This document shows positions 42,425-51,621 of a DNA stretch of 64,000 nt, in pieces; position 1 is the stretch's first letter, and each line of letters starts with the position of its first letter. The stretch covers positions 62,001 to 126,000 of the forward strand of contig VSNG01000006.1 of assembly GCA_009774175.1 (NCBI GenBank), written 5' to 3'. The notes beneath the pieces are model-generated. The model saw only the letters and a list, made by a program, of their open reading frames with translations, did no database searches and was not told the DNA's origin. The translations under genes were made by a program, and so were the position numbers. This DNA comes from Lachnospiraceae bacterium. Its GTDB lineage: Bacteria; Bacillota; Clostridia; Lachnospirales; Lachnospiraceae.

Positions 42425-43492
42425 ATGAGCGCAGAAAACAAATTCCTCAAATCATTTTTCATAAGAGCCGCCCTTCTCCTTACGGCAGTCATAGGCACAG
42501 TGATACTCTTTGATCCCTTTTATCAATATCACAAACCACTGCCGGGCTTAAAAGCCGTGCTCACAGATAAAGAATACCAGTGTGTGGGCACCCTTCGAAA
42601 CTTTGACTACGACGCACTGATCGTAGGCTCCTCCGTTTGTGAAAATTACAACAACCACTGGTTTGATCAGGGCTTTGACTGCAGGACCATCAAGGCGATC
42701 CGTTCCTACGGCGCCACCGCAGATTTGAAAGTACTACTGGATATCGCCTGTGAGGAACACGAGCTTTCCTATGTTTTTTATAACATAGACCCTTCCTCCC
42801 TCACCGCCAGCGACGAGCCCACCTATGTTTCCACGGGCTGCCCCATGTACCTTTACGACAAAAATCATTTTAACGATTATCAATATACCCTGAACAAGGA
42901 CGTGCTGATGGAAAAGCTTCCCTATATGCTTGCCTTTTCCTTTATTGGAGACTATGACGAAGGAGATTCCTACAACTGGGCCCAGTGGAAATACTTCGGG
43001 GCTGATCTGGCCACCGGCATGTATGCAAGAAAACCTACAATCTCAGAAATGCAGCCGGAAAATATAAATGAGGAGGCGCTTCAAAAAAACATTGCCCTCC
43101 TCACCTCCATGGTACAGGCTCACCCTGAAACCACTTTCAAATTCTTTTTTTCACCTTATTCCATGCTCTGGTGGGATAACGCCTATCGGACCGGAGAACG
43201 GGACGCTGTGATTTACAATGAAAAACAGGCAGTAAAAGCGCTGCTTGCCTACGATAATGTGGAAATCTACTACTATCAGGATGCCAGGAAAATTATTACG
43301 AACTTAGACCTTTACATGGATATGATTCACTTTTCAAAAGACATCAATTATTGGGTCTACGATAAGCTGGCCAAAGGGGAAGACCGGCTTACCGCAGAAA
43401 ATTATGAAGACAGGCTCGAAGGTATGCGAACCTTGTCTCAGGAAATCGTTGAGACAGAAATTCAGCGAAGCTTAAGCTCCACAGGACAGTGA
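42425..43492 (+). CDS. SGNH-like partner of MBOAT acyltransferase
   Basis: 355 residues. One N-terminal membrane helix (about 10-30), then an external domain whose GSSVCENY motif near residue 67 holds the likely nucleophile Ser of an SGNH/AlgX-like fold. MDMIHFSKDINYW near the C-terminus supplies the His block. Likely transfers the acyl group delivered by the MBOAT protein. 19 bp after it with AGAAAGG at the start. Its 3' end overlaps the convergent exonuclease gene by 31 bp. Confidence 0.82.
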   Translation: MSAENKFLKSFFIRAALLLTAVIGTVILFDPFYQYHKPLPGLKAVLTDKEYQCVGTLRNFDYDALIVGSSVCENYNNHWFDQGFDCRTIKAIRSYGATADLKVLLDIACEEHELSYVFYNIDPSSLTASDEPTYVSTGCPMYLYDKNHFNDYQYTLNKDVLMEKLPYMLAFSFIGDYDEGDSYNWAQWKYFGADLATGMYARKPTISEMQPENINEEALQKNIALLTSMVQAHPETTFKFFFSPYSMLWWDNAYRTGERDAVIYNEKQAVKALLAYDNVEIYYYQDARKIITNLDLYMDMIHFSKDINYWVYDKLAKGEDRLTAENYEDRLEGMRTLSQEIVETEIQRSLSSTGQ

Positions 43493-44214
43493 TCCGATCC
43501 CATCACCTCATGATGTATCGCGGCGTCCTCCAGCCTTTCTTTTAACGCTTCGGAAACGACAAAATAATCAATACGCCATCCGGCGTTCTTTTCCCGCGCC
43601 TTAAAACGGTAAGACCACCAGGAATAGACGTCTGTTACATCGGGATAAAAATAACGGAAGGTGTCGATAAATCCGGCCTGCGTCAATGCCGTAAATTTAC
43701 CTCTTTCCTCATCGGTAAACCCGGCATTTTTTCGATTCGTTTTTGGATTTTTCAAGTCAATTTCCTTATGCGCCACATTCAGATCCCCGCAGAAAATGAC
43801 AGGTTTTTTCTCCTCCAGTTTTTTGAGATAAGTAAAAAAGTCATCTTCCCACTTCATACGGTAGGGAAGTCTTGCCAGTTCATTCTGGGAATTGGGCGTA
43901 TATACCGTGATAAAATAATAATCCGAATATTCCAGTGTAATCACACGTCCTTCATGATCGTGCTCCTCGACTCCAATCCCGTTTGACACACTTAAGGGTT
44001 CTTCCTTTGTAAATACCGCCGTCCCGGAATATCCCTTTTTCTCCGCATAATTCCAGTACTGATGATAACCGGGAAGATCCAGTTCAATCTGTCCCTCCTG
44101 CAATTTTGTTTCCTGCAAACAAAAAATATCCGCATCCGCCTCTTTAAAAAAATCCAAAAATCCTTTGCCCATACAGGCTCTTAATCCGTTTACATTCCAG
44201 GAAATAAATTTCAT
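43462..44214 (-). CDS. xthA: Exodeoxyribonuclease III / AP endonuclease
   Basis: 250 residues, exonuclease III family of metal-dependent DNA repair nucleases. Motifs: ISWNVNGLRA, CLQETKLQ, YFITVYTPNSQNE, IFCGDLNVAH, WRIDYFVVSE and GSDHCPVELKL. GAGAGGA lies upstream of the ATG. The 31-bp convergent overlap with the SGNH-like gene means one 3' end lies inside the other coding region. Confidence 0.96.
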   Translation of the reverse strand: MKFISWNVNGLRACMGKGFLDFFKEADADIFCLQETKLQEGQIELDLPGYHQYWNYAEKKGYSGTAVFTKEEPLSVSNGIGVEEHDHEGRVITLEYSDYYFITVYTPNSQNELARLPYRMKWEDDFFTYLKKLEEKKPVIFCGDLNVAHKEIDLKNPKTNRKNAGFTDEERGKFTALTQAGFIDTFRYFYPDVTDVYSWWSYRFKAREKNAGWRIDYFVVSEALKERLEDAAIHHEVMGSDHCPVELKLR

Positions 44215-44289
44215 TTACGATTCCTCTCCTCTTTTAGCTGTCATAAAAACTCTGGCTCCGGCTTTTTCTTTGGCCTCATTATAAAGCTC

Positions 44290-44973
44290 TCAGCCGAGAA
44301 AGTCCACGGACACCACCTTCTCGGACTTGGTAATAATTTCATAAATCTCCATATGCTCCATGGCTTTTTTCGTATGAAGCACCAGATGAGCAGTGGCATT
44401 GTCTCCCGCCACCCGGGGAGCGCTGATTTCCATGGAATCAATTTCTATATCCGCCGCCCGAAGGTCATGAATAACCATCTGCAAATGACGGCTCTCTTCC
44501 ATATCAATGATCACATTGCAATAGTGGGATTTTCTGGTTACAAACCGCTCCACGAAGGGAAGGACATGCAGAAAAACCAGCATCACCATAGTGATAAGTA
44601 CGCCGCCGTCAATAAAACCTATGCCCACTGCCAGCCCAATACTGGCGCTTGCCCATAATGTCGCCGCTGTGGTCAGCCCCTTTACCCGATGATTCGATAT
44701 AATAATTGTACCCACACCGAGAAAACCGACCCCGCTGATTACCTGAGCCGCCAGACGATTCATATTGGCCAGTCCCGGAAAATATATCTGAATATACTGC
44801 TCTGTCAGCATGACAAGCGCAGAGGCAAGACAGACCACCGTAATTGTCTTCGTGCCCGCGCCGCGATGCTTCATCCCCCGATCCAGCCCGATCACGCCGC
44901 CTAAGACCACTGCCGCTATAATGCGGATAACCAGATTCTGTGCTGTCCATTCCGAAAAATCCCCGAATATCAT
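44290..44973 (-). CDS. MgtC/SapB family membrane protein
   Basis: 227 residues. Four to five N-terminal membrane helices with LGGVIGLDRGMKHRGAGTKT and GVGFLGVGTII, typical of MgtC/SapB, then a cytoplasmic ACT-like C-terminal domain (about 145-227). Family members affect magnesium homeostasis or ATP synthase, mostly in pathogens; here the role is unknown. GGAGG precedes the ATG. Between a small unknown gene and xthA on the same strand. Confidence 0.92.
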   Translation of the reverse strand: MIFGDFSEWTAQNLVIRIIAAVVLGGVIGLDRGMKHRGAGTKTITVVCLASALVMLTEQYIQIYFPGLANMNRLAAQVISGVGFLGVGTIIISNHRVKGLTTAATLWASASIGLAVGIGFIDGGVLITMVMLVFLHVLPFVERFVTRKSHYCNVIIDMEESRHLQMVIHDLRAADIEIDSMEISAPRVAGDNATAHLVLHTKKAMEHMEIYEIITKSEKVVSVDFLG

Positions 44974-45023
44974 AAGTACTTCCTCCGTTCAGTCAGACCG
45001 TATTTCCCCGCAAATTATACTCT

Positions 45024-45374
45024 TCACTTTTTCTGCGGCAGCTCAAATAAATTCCGAAGCGGATTAATTCCCTTCGCCTGCTTCAAAATCATTTCTTCCT
45101 CACCTGCGAGATAGGCTTCCAGCTTTTCGATTTCCTCCTCTTTAAAACCTTCTGATTTTTCAATCCGGCCACCCGGCACGATCCCTTCCGCCCAGTCCTT
45201 TCCACGCAGAAAGGAAACTCTCGCAAATGCGCCGTCTTCTTTACGAATCATACTTGATACCAGCATTTTAATGTTTTCCATGCTACCAGTGTAACATATT
45301 TTAATGAGAATACCAATAAGCCGCGCCTGAAACAATTGTTCCGTCATATGAAAAAACTCTGATTTCCACAACAT
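45024..45374 (-). CDS. Small unknown protein
   Basis: Up to 116 residues from an ATG with AGGAGGG seven bases upstream. The part that looks conserved is the C-terminal 75 residues (GKDWAEGIVPGGRIEKSEGF, then an acidic helix). A shorter start at 45281 (MENIKMLVSS, 85 residues) is possible but has no ribosome site. No recognisable domain. It lies upstream of the MgtC-like gene on the same strand. Confidence 0.55.
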   Translation of the reverse strand: MLWKSEFFHMTEQLFQARLIGILIKICYTGSMENIKMLVSSMIRKEDGAFARVSFLRGKDWAEGIVPGGRIEKSEGFKEEEIEKLEAYLAGEEEMILKQAKGINPLRNLFELPQKK

Positions 45375-45478
45375 AAAAACGCCCTCCTGCAACATTTTAC
45401 TGGTATAAAAATGAAAAAAATCGAAACTGTGTTATACTGTCCATAAACACAATCCTACTCTATATAATGGAGAATAAA

Positions 45479-46264
45479 ATGGAGTCGATAAAAATTGCCA
45501 TCTGCGACGACGAGAAAGCCTTACAGGAATTACTGCAAAGCAAAATAGAAGAATACTGTAAAAAAAGAGGAACTAAATGTCAGATATCCTGTTTTGATTC
45601 AGGAGAATCATTTCTCTCTCTGCCGGCAGAACAGATGCCGGATATCCTTTTTCTGGATATTCAGATGCCCGGAAAAACTGGTATGGAAATTGCCAGACAG
45701 CTGCGACGACGTGGCAGTGACATCATAATTATTTTTGTTACCGCCTTACCGGAATACGTCTACGAAGCCTTTGATGTAGGAGCTTTTCATTATCTGGTCA
45801 AGCCTTTTGATGATATAAAATTACAGGAAATCCTTGAAAAGGCTCTCAAACAATATGGCAGACAGAATCCATCCGCCGCGCTGCAAAATACAGATCAACC
45901 GGATAAGGTATTTTCTCCTTTGGCAATCCTGATAAAACGAGGCGGTCTCTCCACAAAAGTCTTTCTCTCGGATATCATCTACGCGGAAGTATTTAACCGT
46001 AAGGTTATGCTTCACACAATAAACGGCGATATCGAATATTACGGAAAACTGTCGGATCTCTCAGAACAGGCAGGAGCGAACTTTTACCGCACCCACCGGG
46101 CTTATCTGGTTAATCTGAAATACGTGGAAAAATACAACGCTTCTACCATCTGGCTGGAACAGGGTACGGCGCTCTTATCAAAAAAACAGTTTGCAGGATT
46201 TGTACGGCAGTATATGCAGTATATTAACCGGCAAAAGAATACCAATCACAGAAAACCGCTCTGA
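45479..46264 (+). CDS. LytTR-family response regulator (second system)
   Basis: 261 residues from the second ATG (GGAG six bases upstream; the first ATG at 45467 has none). Receiver domain with CDDE, phosphoacceptor Asp in ILFLDIQMPG and Lys in YLVKPFDD. LytTR domain from about 150 (LSDIIYAEVFNRKVMLHT, FYRTHRAYLVNLKYV). Coupled with the GHKL kinase 13 bp downstream. AgrA/VirR-like; its targets are not evident. Confidence 0.92.
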   Translation: MESIKIAICDDEKALQELLQSKIEEYCKKRGTKCQISCFDSGESFLSLPAEQMPDILFLDIQMPGKTGMEIARQLRRRGSDIIIIFVTALPEYVYEAFDVGAFHYLVKPFDDIKLQEILEKALKQYGRQNPSAALQNTDQPDKVFSPLAILIKRGGLSTKVFLSDIIYAEVFNRKVMLHTINGDIEYYGKLSDLSEQAGANFYRTHRAYLVNLKYVEKYNASTIWLEQGTALLSKKQFAGFVRQYMQYINRQKNTNHRKPL

Positions 46265-46277
46265 CAGGGAGGAACAA

Positions 46278-47687
46278 ATGGACAGGATGGAATTCTATTA
46301 TAATATAATCTGCCATATCGACGATATCTGCACCATTCTGATCTGTGCTTATTGCTGTGCTGTCTGGACCAGACCCTTTTTAGATCAAAGGAAAAAAGCA
46401 TGGATGGCAGGCGGCGCCTATGCCGCTGTCATGCTTGTGCTTAATTATTTACCTTGGTACATTAATAACATGCTGGCCTATATCATTGGTTCTCTGATAG
46501 TATTTATTGTCATGAGTTTGATAGACAAAAAATACATCTTGCAGAAACTTTTCGTCGCTATCACTTTCTTTTGCCTGCGATGGCAGGCTTTCCGTATCGT
46601 CATCTATGTCAATAACGAAATAGAACGCCTGGTTTATCAGTTTTTAACGCCAAAAAATTCAATACATTGGTTTTTTCATTATTTTTTTCTGACGATTTTT
46701 GGATACGATATTTTCGCTTTTTTTCTTTTGTACGGCGCTGTAAAATGTATTTTATGGTCCTACGGACAAAAATGCGAACCTATAGACGGCAGGGAATTTC
46801 TTCTGCTCTCCATACCTTCCCTTTTGGGCGTTGTTTCCTACGGTGTCATTCGTTATTATTCTTACGTTTATGAACGGGATGTGGGAAAAAGCGTCTATAA
46901 TCTGTATGGCAGTCACAATCTCATTATGTTATCGTTTACAGTCCTTTCCTTCGTTGTGATTCTGGCAACCACCTATGTGTTTCGCCAATGGAAAACGAAA
47001 CAGGAAGAAAACAGACAGCGGGAAATCTTTTCCGCCCAGATGGCGGATCTGCAAAGTCATATCAGCGAGACAGAGCAGCTTTACCAGGATATGAGGAACC
47101 TGCGCCACGATATGGGAAACCACCTTATGACCCTGAATCAGCTCTACGATCAGGGTAAATATGATGCGGCCAGACAATATACGGATAAACTCAACGAGAA
47201 GATGGCAAAAGCATGCCATGACGTAAACAGCGGAAATCCTGTGACAGACGTGATTCTCTCCGGCAGAAAAAAGGAGATGGAAGAAAGGGGCATCGCCTTT
47301 TCCTGCGACTTTCATTATCCCATGGCAAGAGCCGTCGATTCCTTTGATATCAGCATTATCCTGAATAACGCCCTTTCCAATGCTATCGAAGCGATTGAAC
47401 GGGAAAAAGACTGCCTTTCGGAAATGCCCCATATCTCCCTTCTTTCCGATTGCAGAAAAAATATGTATATGATTGAGGTATCTAACAGCTACAGAGGAGA
47501 TCTGGAAACCGATCCGATAAGCGGACTGCCCTTTACGTCCAAAACAGGGGAAGGCCACGGCTTCGGTCTTGCGAGTATTCGCCATGCAGCCCGCAAATAT
47601 CTGGGAGATATTGAAATCAGGAAAGAAATCTGCGAGGGGGAAGAATGCTGTGTTCTGCGCGTTATGTTACAGATTCCCGAAACCTGA
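46278..47687 (+). CDS. AgrC-like GHKL membrane histidine kinase
   Basis: 469 residues from MDRMEFYYNI (GGGAGG just upstream; the frame opens 29 codons earlier inside the regulator gene). Six to seven N-terminal helices (to about 245), coiled-coil, histidine box LRHDMGNHLMTL, N-box LNNALSNAIEAIE, G-box GEGHGFGLASIRHA. This is the standard peptide-sensing layout, unlike the helix-free kinase at 12358-13020. No AgrD-like peptide gene was found nearby. Confidence 0.92.
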   Translation: MDRMEFYYNIICHIDDICTILICAYCCAVWTRPFLDQRKKAWMAGGAYAAVMLVLNYLPWYINNMLAYIIGSLIVFIVMSLIDKKYILQKLFVAITFFCLRWQAFRIVIYVNNEIERLVYQFLTPKNSIHWFFHYFFLTIFGYDIFAFFLLYGAVKCILWSYGQKCEPIDGREFLLLSIPSLLGVVSYGVIRYYSYVYERDVGKSVYNLYGSHNLIMLSFTVLSFVVILATTYVFRQWKTKQEENRQREIFSAQMADLQSHISETEQLYQDMRNLRHDMGNHLMTLNQLYDQGKYDAARQYTDKLNEKMAKACHDVNSGNPVTDVILSGRKKEMEERGIAFSCDFHYPMARAVDSFDISIILNNALSNAIEAIEREKDCLSEMPHISLLSDCRKNMYMIEVSNSYRGDLETDPISGLPFTSKTGEGHGFGLASIRHAARKYLGDIEIRKEICEGEECCVLRVMLQIPET

Positions 47688-47803
47688 ATCCCGCTTACAA
47701 CCAGAAAAAGTTCTTCCACAACATCTGTACTTTAAAAACCGAAAACATCCGCCGAAAGAAACAACAGAGGCAGAAAATGAAAAACCTGTCCTCAAGCAAG
47801 AAC

Positions 47804-47821
47804 CCCGCTGCAAGCAGCGGG
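47804..47821 (+). promoter_or_regulatory. Short GC-rich hairpin upstream of the FlxA-like gene
   Basis: CCCGCTGC-AA-GCAGCGGG, 7-8 bp stem, about 35 bp before the start codon and not followed by a U-run. Could lower read-through from the kinase gene or shape the leader. Confidence 0.4.
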
Positions 47822-47853
47822 AATAAAATCATTGCAAAAAGGAGGAAGCTTAG

Positions 47854-48633
47854 ATGAACGTAAATGGTATTAGCGGCGCAGGCATGCAGACCGGCGCAGC
47901 AGGAAGAGGCATCGGCGGCGGACAGATGGATGCGGAAAGTAAAAATCTGCAACAGCAGATAGACAGATTACAGCAGCAATTAAAAGAAGTATCCGCCAAT
48001 CAGGATATGCCGGCGGATACCAAAATGAAAAAGCGTCAGGATATCCAAAAACAGATCAGCGAGCTGCAAATACAGCTCCGCCAGCACCAGATTGAAGCAA
48101 GAAAGGAAGAACGGCAGAAGAAAAAAGAGGAATCTTCCTTCGACGATCTCATGGGCACAAAACCGCAGGAAAAGCAGGGCAGCGCTCAGAATGCGGGAAT
48201 GTCCACAGACAGTATGCAGGCCATGATTTCCGCAGACATGTCCGTAAAACAGGCGAATGTAAACGGCAGCACGGCAAAAAAAATGGAAGGAAAAGCGAAC
48301 ATACTGGAAACGGAAATTAAGCTGGACAGCGCCAGAGGCAGCAGCAGTAATGTGGAATATAAAGAGGCACAGCTTGCCGAAGCGAAGGAAGCCGCAGCAA
48401 AAGCTACAGCATCTCAGATGAGCTCCCTTGCACAGGCCGGCGAAGCATTACAGAACGCTGCAAAGGAAGAACAGACAGACGAAAAGAAAGCAGACGAAAA
48501 GAAAGAACCGGGAACCATTTCTGATCAGGATAAAACCACAGAGCAGACAAATTCTGCTTCCGACGCGCCCGTAGAAGAAATTTCAACAGAAGAAAACGGA
48601 TTTTCCTATCATTCCGTAGACGTAAGACTGTAG
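47854..48633 (+). CDS. FlxA-like coiled-coil protein
   Basis: 259 residues. Gly-rich start, then a coiled-coil (about 28-95: LQQQIDRLQQQLKEV, IQKQISELQIQLRQH), matching the FlxA-like family, then Ala/Glu/Lys-rich low complexity to the end. No signal peptide or membrane helix. Function unknown. AAAGGAGG lies upstream. Possibly co-transcribed with the LytTR/GHKL genes, followed by a strong terminator. Confidence 0.75.
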   Translation: MNVNGISGAGMQTGAAGRGIGGGQMDAESKNLQQQIDRLQQQLKEVSANQDMPADTKMKKRQDIQKQISELQIQLRQHQIEARKEERQKKKEESSFDDLMGTKPQEKQGSAQNAGMSTDSMQAMISADMSVKQANVNGSTAKKMEGKANILETEIKLDSARGSSSNVEYKEAQLAEAKEAAAKATASQMSSLAQAGEALQNAAKEEQTDEKKADEKKEPGTISDQDKTTEQTNSASDAPVEEISTEENGFSYHSVDVRL

Positions 48634-48665
48634 AGCTTTTCTTCTGAATCATAATGATGAAAGAA

Positions 48666-48704
48666 AATACCGCTTCCCGTAATATACACAGAAAGCGGTA
48701 TTTC
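48666..48704. terminator. Bidirectional terminator
   Basis: 11-bp stem AAATACCGCTT / AAGCGGTATTT, followed by CTTTTATTT on the plus strand and TTTTCTTTC on the minus strand. Serves the FlxA-like gene and the convergent SDR gene. Confidence 0.8.
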
Positions 48705-48730
48705 TTTTATTTACATGTTGTCTTACTGCT

Positions 48731-49756
48731 TCAAATCTGCGCCTTGGACGCTTCCAGCGCCGCAATCACCCGGTCGCACCAGGCGTCAAATTCCGGGTCA
48801 TCCTTCTGACACTCCTCCGGGTGGGACAACACATAATCAAGAGCAATCCTCACTCCCTGATCATATCGCACCTGTGTCCGCATATTCGGAGCCAGTCTTT
48901 TAATCTTACTGTTATCAAAGACGACAGAAACGGATTTATCCCCAATCAAACTTCCTCTGAAGTCATACCCGTATTTTTCTCCTGCCGCCGCCAGATATTC
49001 CGACGCCACATAATACGGTTTCAACTCTACATTAAGAGCGTCCGCAATGGTCTTATAAATTTGATTCCAGGTAAGGGTCTCATCTCCCGTGATCTGAAAG
49101 GCTTCGCCAATGGCATGCCGATTCCCCATCAGACTGATATAGCCCACTGCAAAATCCGTGCTGAAAGTCAGTGTCCAGAGTGAACTTCCGTCTCCCTGAA
49201 TGATAACCGGCTTTCCCTCCATCATACGTTTTATGACCTGCCAAAACCCGTTTTTTCCATGAACGCCAAGGGGAATATTCCGCTCGTCGTAAGTATGGCT
49301 CGGTCGGACAATCGTAACAGGAAATCCCTCCTCACAGTATTTCTTCATGAGAAACTCCTCACAGGCAATTTTGTCTCTGGAATACTGCCAATAAGGATTC
49401 GCGAGGGTGGTTCCTTCACTGATTATATAACCCGCCGCCGGCTTATGGTAAGCCGAAGCGGAGCTGATATAAATATACTGCTTTGTCCTGTCCCTGAACA
49501 GACGGTAATCCCTTTCCACATCCTCCACATGAAAACCAATAAATTCACAGACCACATCAAAAGTAAGATCCTGCAATTGTTGCGCAACAACCGCCTCGTC
49601 GTGAATATCCGCTATAATCTGCTTCATATTTCCCGGTACCGTATCCGCCCTGTTACCGCGGTTTAAAAGCCACACCTCCCAGGAAGGCATACTTGTCAGC
49701 TGTTTCACAATCGCCATGCTGATGGTTCCGGTACCGCCTATAAATAAAGCTTTCAT
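48731..49756 (-). CDS. NAD-dependent epimerase/dehydratase-like SDR
   Basis: 341 residues. Rossmann start FIGGTGTISMAIVKQL, active-site YSRDK with Ser in ISSASAYHK, and a C-terminal substrate domain. Extended SDR resembling nucleotide-sugar epimerases, but the GGTGTIS loop and the sequence around it also fit mRNA-binding-like or isoflavone-reductase-like members, so the substrate is open. GGAGG before the ATG; 41 bp after the aldo/keto reductase. Confidence 0.85.
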   Translation of the reverse strand: MKALFIGGTGTISMAIVKQLTSMPSWEVWLLNRGNRADTVPGNMKQIIADIHDEAVVAQQLQDLTFDVVCEFIGFHVEDVERDYRLFRDRTKQYIYISSASAYHKPAAGYIISEGTTLANPYWQYSRDKIACEEFLMKKYCEEGFPVTIVRPSHTYDERNIPLGVHGKNGFWQVIKRMMEGKPVIIQGDGSSLWTLTFSTDFAVGYISLMGNRHAIGEAFQITGDETLTWNQIYKTIADALNVELKPYYVASEYLAAAGEKYGYDFRGSLIGDKSVSVVFDNSKIKRLAPNMRTQVRYDQGVRIALDYVLSHPEECQKDDPEFDAWCDRVIAALEASKAQI

Positions 49757-49797
49757 TCTGTTCCTCCGTTTTCCTGTTTTCCTGTTTCCTTGTTGCC

Positions 49798-50928
49798 TTA
49801 TCCTTTCAGTTTCATATTAAAATCCGCCATTGCCTCGGATATTCTGATCTGCTGCGGGCAGACCTTTTCACAGCTGCGGCATCCCACACAGGCGGAAGGC
49901 TGTTTCTCCTGCGGCACAGCCATTAACGCCATCGGCGCAAGAAAACCGCCACCCGTAAAGCTATGCTCATTATAAAGATTTAAGAGCATAGGAATATCCA
50001 GTCCCTGCGGACAGTGGCTGGTACAGTAATGACAAGCCGTACAGGGCAGAGTTCCATTTAACATACCGTCCGCAACAGCAAGCAGATTTTCCATTTCCTC
50101 CTTAGAAAGCGGCTTGTCTGTCTCAAATGTCTCGATATTTTCCTTAAGCTGTTTCAGGTTGGACATGCCGGAAAGAACTACTTTTACTTCAGGAAGGGTC
50201 TGGAGAAAACGAAACGCCCACGCGGGAATTTCTTCATCCTGGCGCAGTCCCTTTAAAACTGCCGTATCCTTTTCAGGCAGCTTTGCCAGACGTCCGCCGC
50301 GAAGGGGTTCCATTACCCATACGGGAATATGGTAGGAATTTAACAGCTCCATCTTTTCTTTTGCATCCTGAAAAGTCCAGTCAATATAATTTAACTGGAT
50401 CTGGCAAAACTCCATATCCTTACCATAGGCCTCCAAAAAGCGTTTCATAATATCACAGCTTCCGTGAGCGGAAAAACCAAGGTGCCTGATACGCCCATTT
50501 TTCTTCTGCTTTGTCAGATACTCATAAATTCCAAACCTTTCGTCCAGATAAGCGTCGATATTCATCTCACATACATTGTGGAAAAGATAGAAGTCAAAAT
50601 ATTCCACGCCGCATTTTTCAAGCTGTTTCTCAAAAATTTCTTTCACCTTCGACATGTTGGAAAGATCATATCCCGGAAATTTCGTGGCAAGATAAAAGCT
50701 GCTGCGTTCATATTTTTTAAGCGCGCCCCCTATCACGGTCTCCGAATTTCCATTATGATAACCCCATGCCGTATCATAATAATTGACGCCATGCTCCATC
50801 GCGTATGCAACCATTTCCTCCACAGCCGCCCTGTCAATATCTGCATCATTTCCATTGACCACCGGCAGACGCATCGCCCCCATTCCAAGGGCAGATAATT
50901 TCAATCCCTGAAAATCCCGATAAACCAT
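49798..50928 (-). CDS. Aldo/keto reductase with C-terminal 4Fe-4S ferredoxin-like domain
   Basis: 376 residues. Barrel with the AKR tetrad: Asp/Tyr in YYDTAWGYHNG, Lys in LATKFPG, His in YLFHNV. The C-terminal 90 residues hold cysteine sets CTACHYCTSHCPQG and CVGCRSCEKVCP for iron-sulfur clusters, as in a group of anaerobe reductases of unknown substrate. AGGAGG upstream. First gene of an operon with the SDR; its promoter abuts the double palindrome. Confidence 0.93.
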   Translation of the reverse strand: MVYRDFQGLKLSALGMGAMRLPVVNGNDADIDRAAVEEMVAYAMEHGVNYYDTAWGYHNGNSETVIGGALKKYERSSFYLATKFPGYDLSNMSKVKEIFEKQLEKCGVEYFDFYLFHNVCEMNIDAYLDERFGIYEYLTKQKKNGRIRHLGFSAHGSCDIMKRFLEAYGKDMEFCQIQLNYIDWTFQDAKEKMELLNSYHIPVWVMEPLRGGRLAKLPEKDTAVLKGLRQDEEIPAWAFRFLQTLPEVKVVLSGMSNLKQLKENIETFETDKPLSKEEMENLLAVADGMLNGTLPCTACHYCTSHCPQGLDIPMLLNLYNEHSFTGGGFLAPMALMAVPQEKQPSACVGCRSCEKVCPQQIRISEAMADFNMKLKG

Positions 50929-50989
50929 AGTTTACTCCTCCTTTCAAACTAACTGTCCACAATAACAATCCGCTGCTTTACTGCCTTAT

Positions 50990-51018
50990 ATTATAATTGC
51001 AGAGCATGAAGTTATCAA
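50990..51018 (-). promoter_or_regulatory. Promoter of the aldo/keto reductase-SDR operon
   Basis: Minus-strand TTGATA (51018-51013), 17 bp, TATAAT (50995-50990). The -35 lies 5 bp from the palindrome pair. Confidence 0.7.
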
Positions 51019-51022
51019 TAAG

Positions 51023-51057
51023 AATAAATATTTATCGAAAAACGATAAATATTTATT
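51023..51057. promoter_or_regulatory. Two identical 12-bp palindromic operators
   Basis: ATAAATATTTAT occurs at 51024-51035 and 51045-51056, centres 21 bp apart, within a larger 15-bp-arm perfect inverted repeat with a 5-A centre. It covers the -35 of the DUF2975 operon and nearly touches the divergent promoter. The YozG-like HTH protein encoded downstream is the natural candidate ligand. Confidence 0.75.
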
Positions 51058-51084
51058 GACATTCATTTTTTACTGTGCTATTTT
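51056..51084 (+). promoter_or_regulatory. Promoter of the DUF2975/YozG-like/DUF4173 operon
   Basis: TTGACA, 17 bp, TATTTT, 40 bp before the DUF2975 start codon. The -35 overlaps the right-hand palindrome. Confidence 0.75.
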
Positions 51085-51123
51085 AAAATCACAATAAGTA
51101 TCAGGAACAGAAAGGAAATCTTT

Positions 51124-51570
51124 ATGAAAGACAAATGGACGATATTTACAAAATTTTTATTGGACGCCATGTTTTATGCGGGAATTGTCGTCATTGCCAC
51201 GCTACCCATAAGCATTCGCTTTTACGGCAGATTTAACAGTTATTTTGCGGAAAATTACTATTCCCTGTGTCTGCTTCTTTTTCTCTCTGGAATTTTTGCA
51301 GTGTTGATTTTACAGCAGCTTCGGAAAATGTTCTGCACAGTAATAAACGACGACTGCTTTATCAGAGAAAATGTAGAAAGCCTTAATAAAATGAGCATTT
51401 ACAGTTTTTTCATTGCGGTAATTACAACCTGCCGGCTTTTTCTTTATCTCACCCCGTCAGTCTTCATCGTGATACTTGTTTTTGTAATTGCCGGATTGTT
51501 CAGCCGGGTACTGGCAAAGGTTTTTGACAAAGCCGTCACCTACAAGCTGGAAAACGACCTGACCATATAG
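51124..51570 (+). CDS. DUF2975 membrane protein
   Basis: 148 residues, four membrane helices with a conserved-looking segment FIRENVESLNKMSIYSF between helices 2 and 3, as in DUF2975. These small proteins are normally followed by a YozG-like HTH gene, as here. Function unknown; may hold or modulate the regulator. AAAGGA precedes the ATG. Confidence 0.85.
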   Translation: MKDKWTIFTKFLLDAMFYAGIVVIATLPISIRFYGRFNSYFAENYYSLCLLLFLSGIFAVLILQQLRKMFCTVINDDCFIRENVESLNKMSIYSFFIAVITTCRLFLYLTPSVFIVILVFVIAGLFSRVLAKVFDKAVTYKLENDLTI

Positions 51571-51621
51571 TATGCGTAAAAAATAAGCGACTGTAAAACA
51601 GATATAGAAAGAGAGAATACC

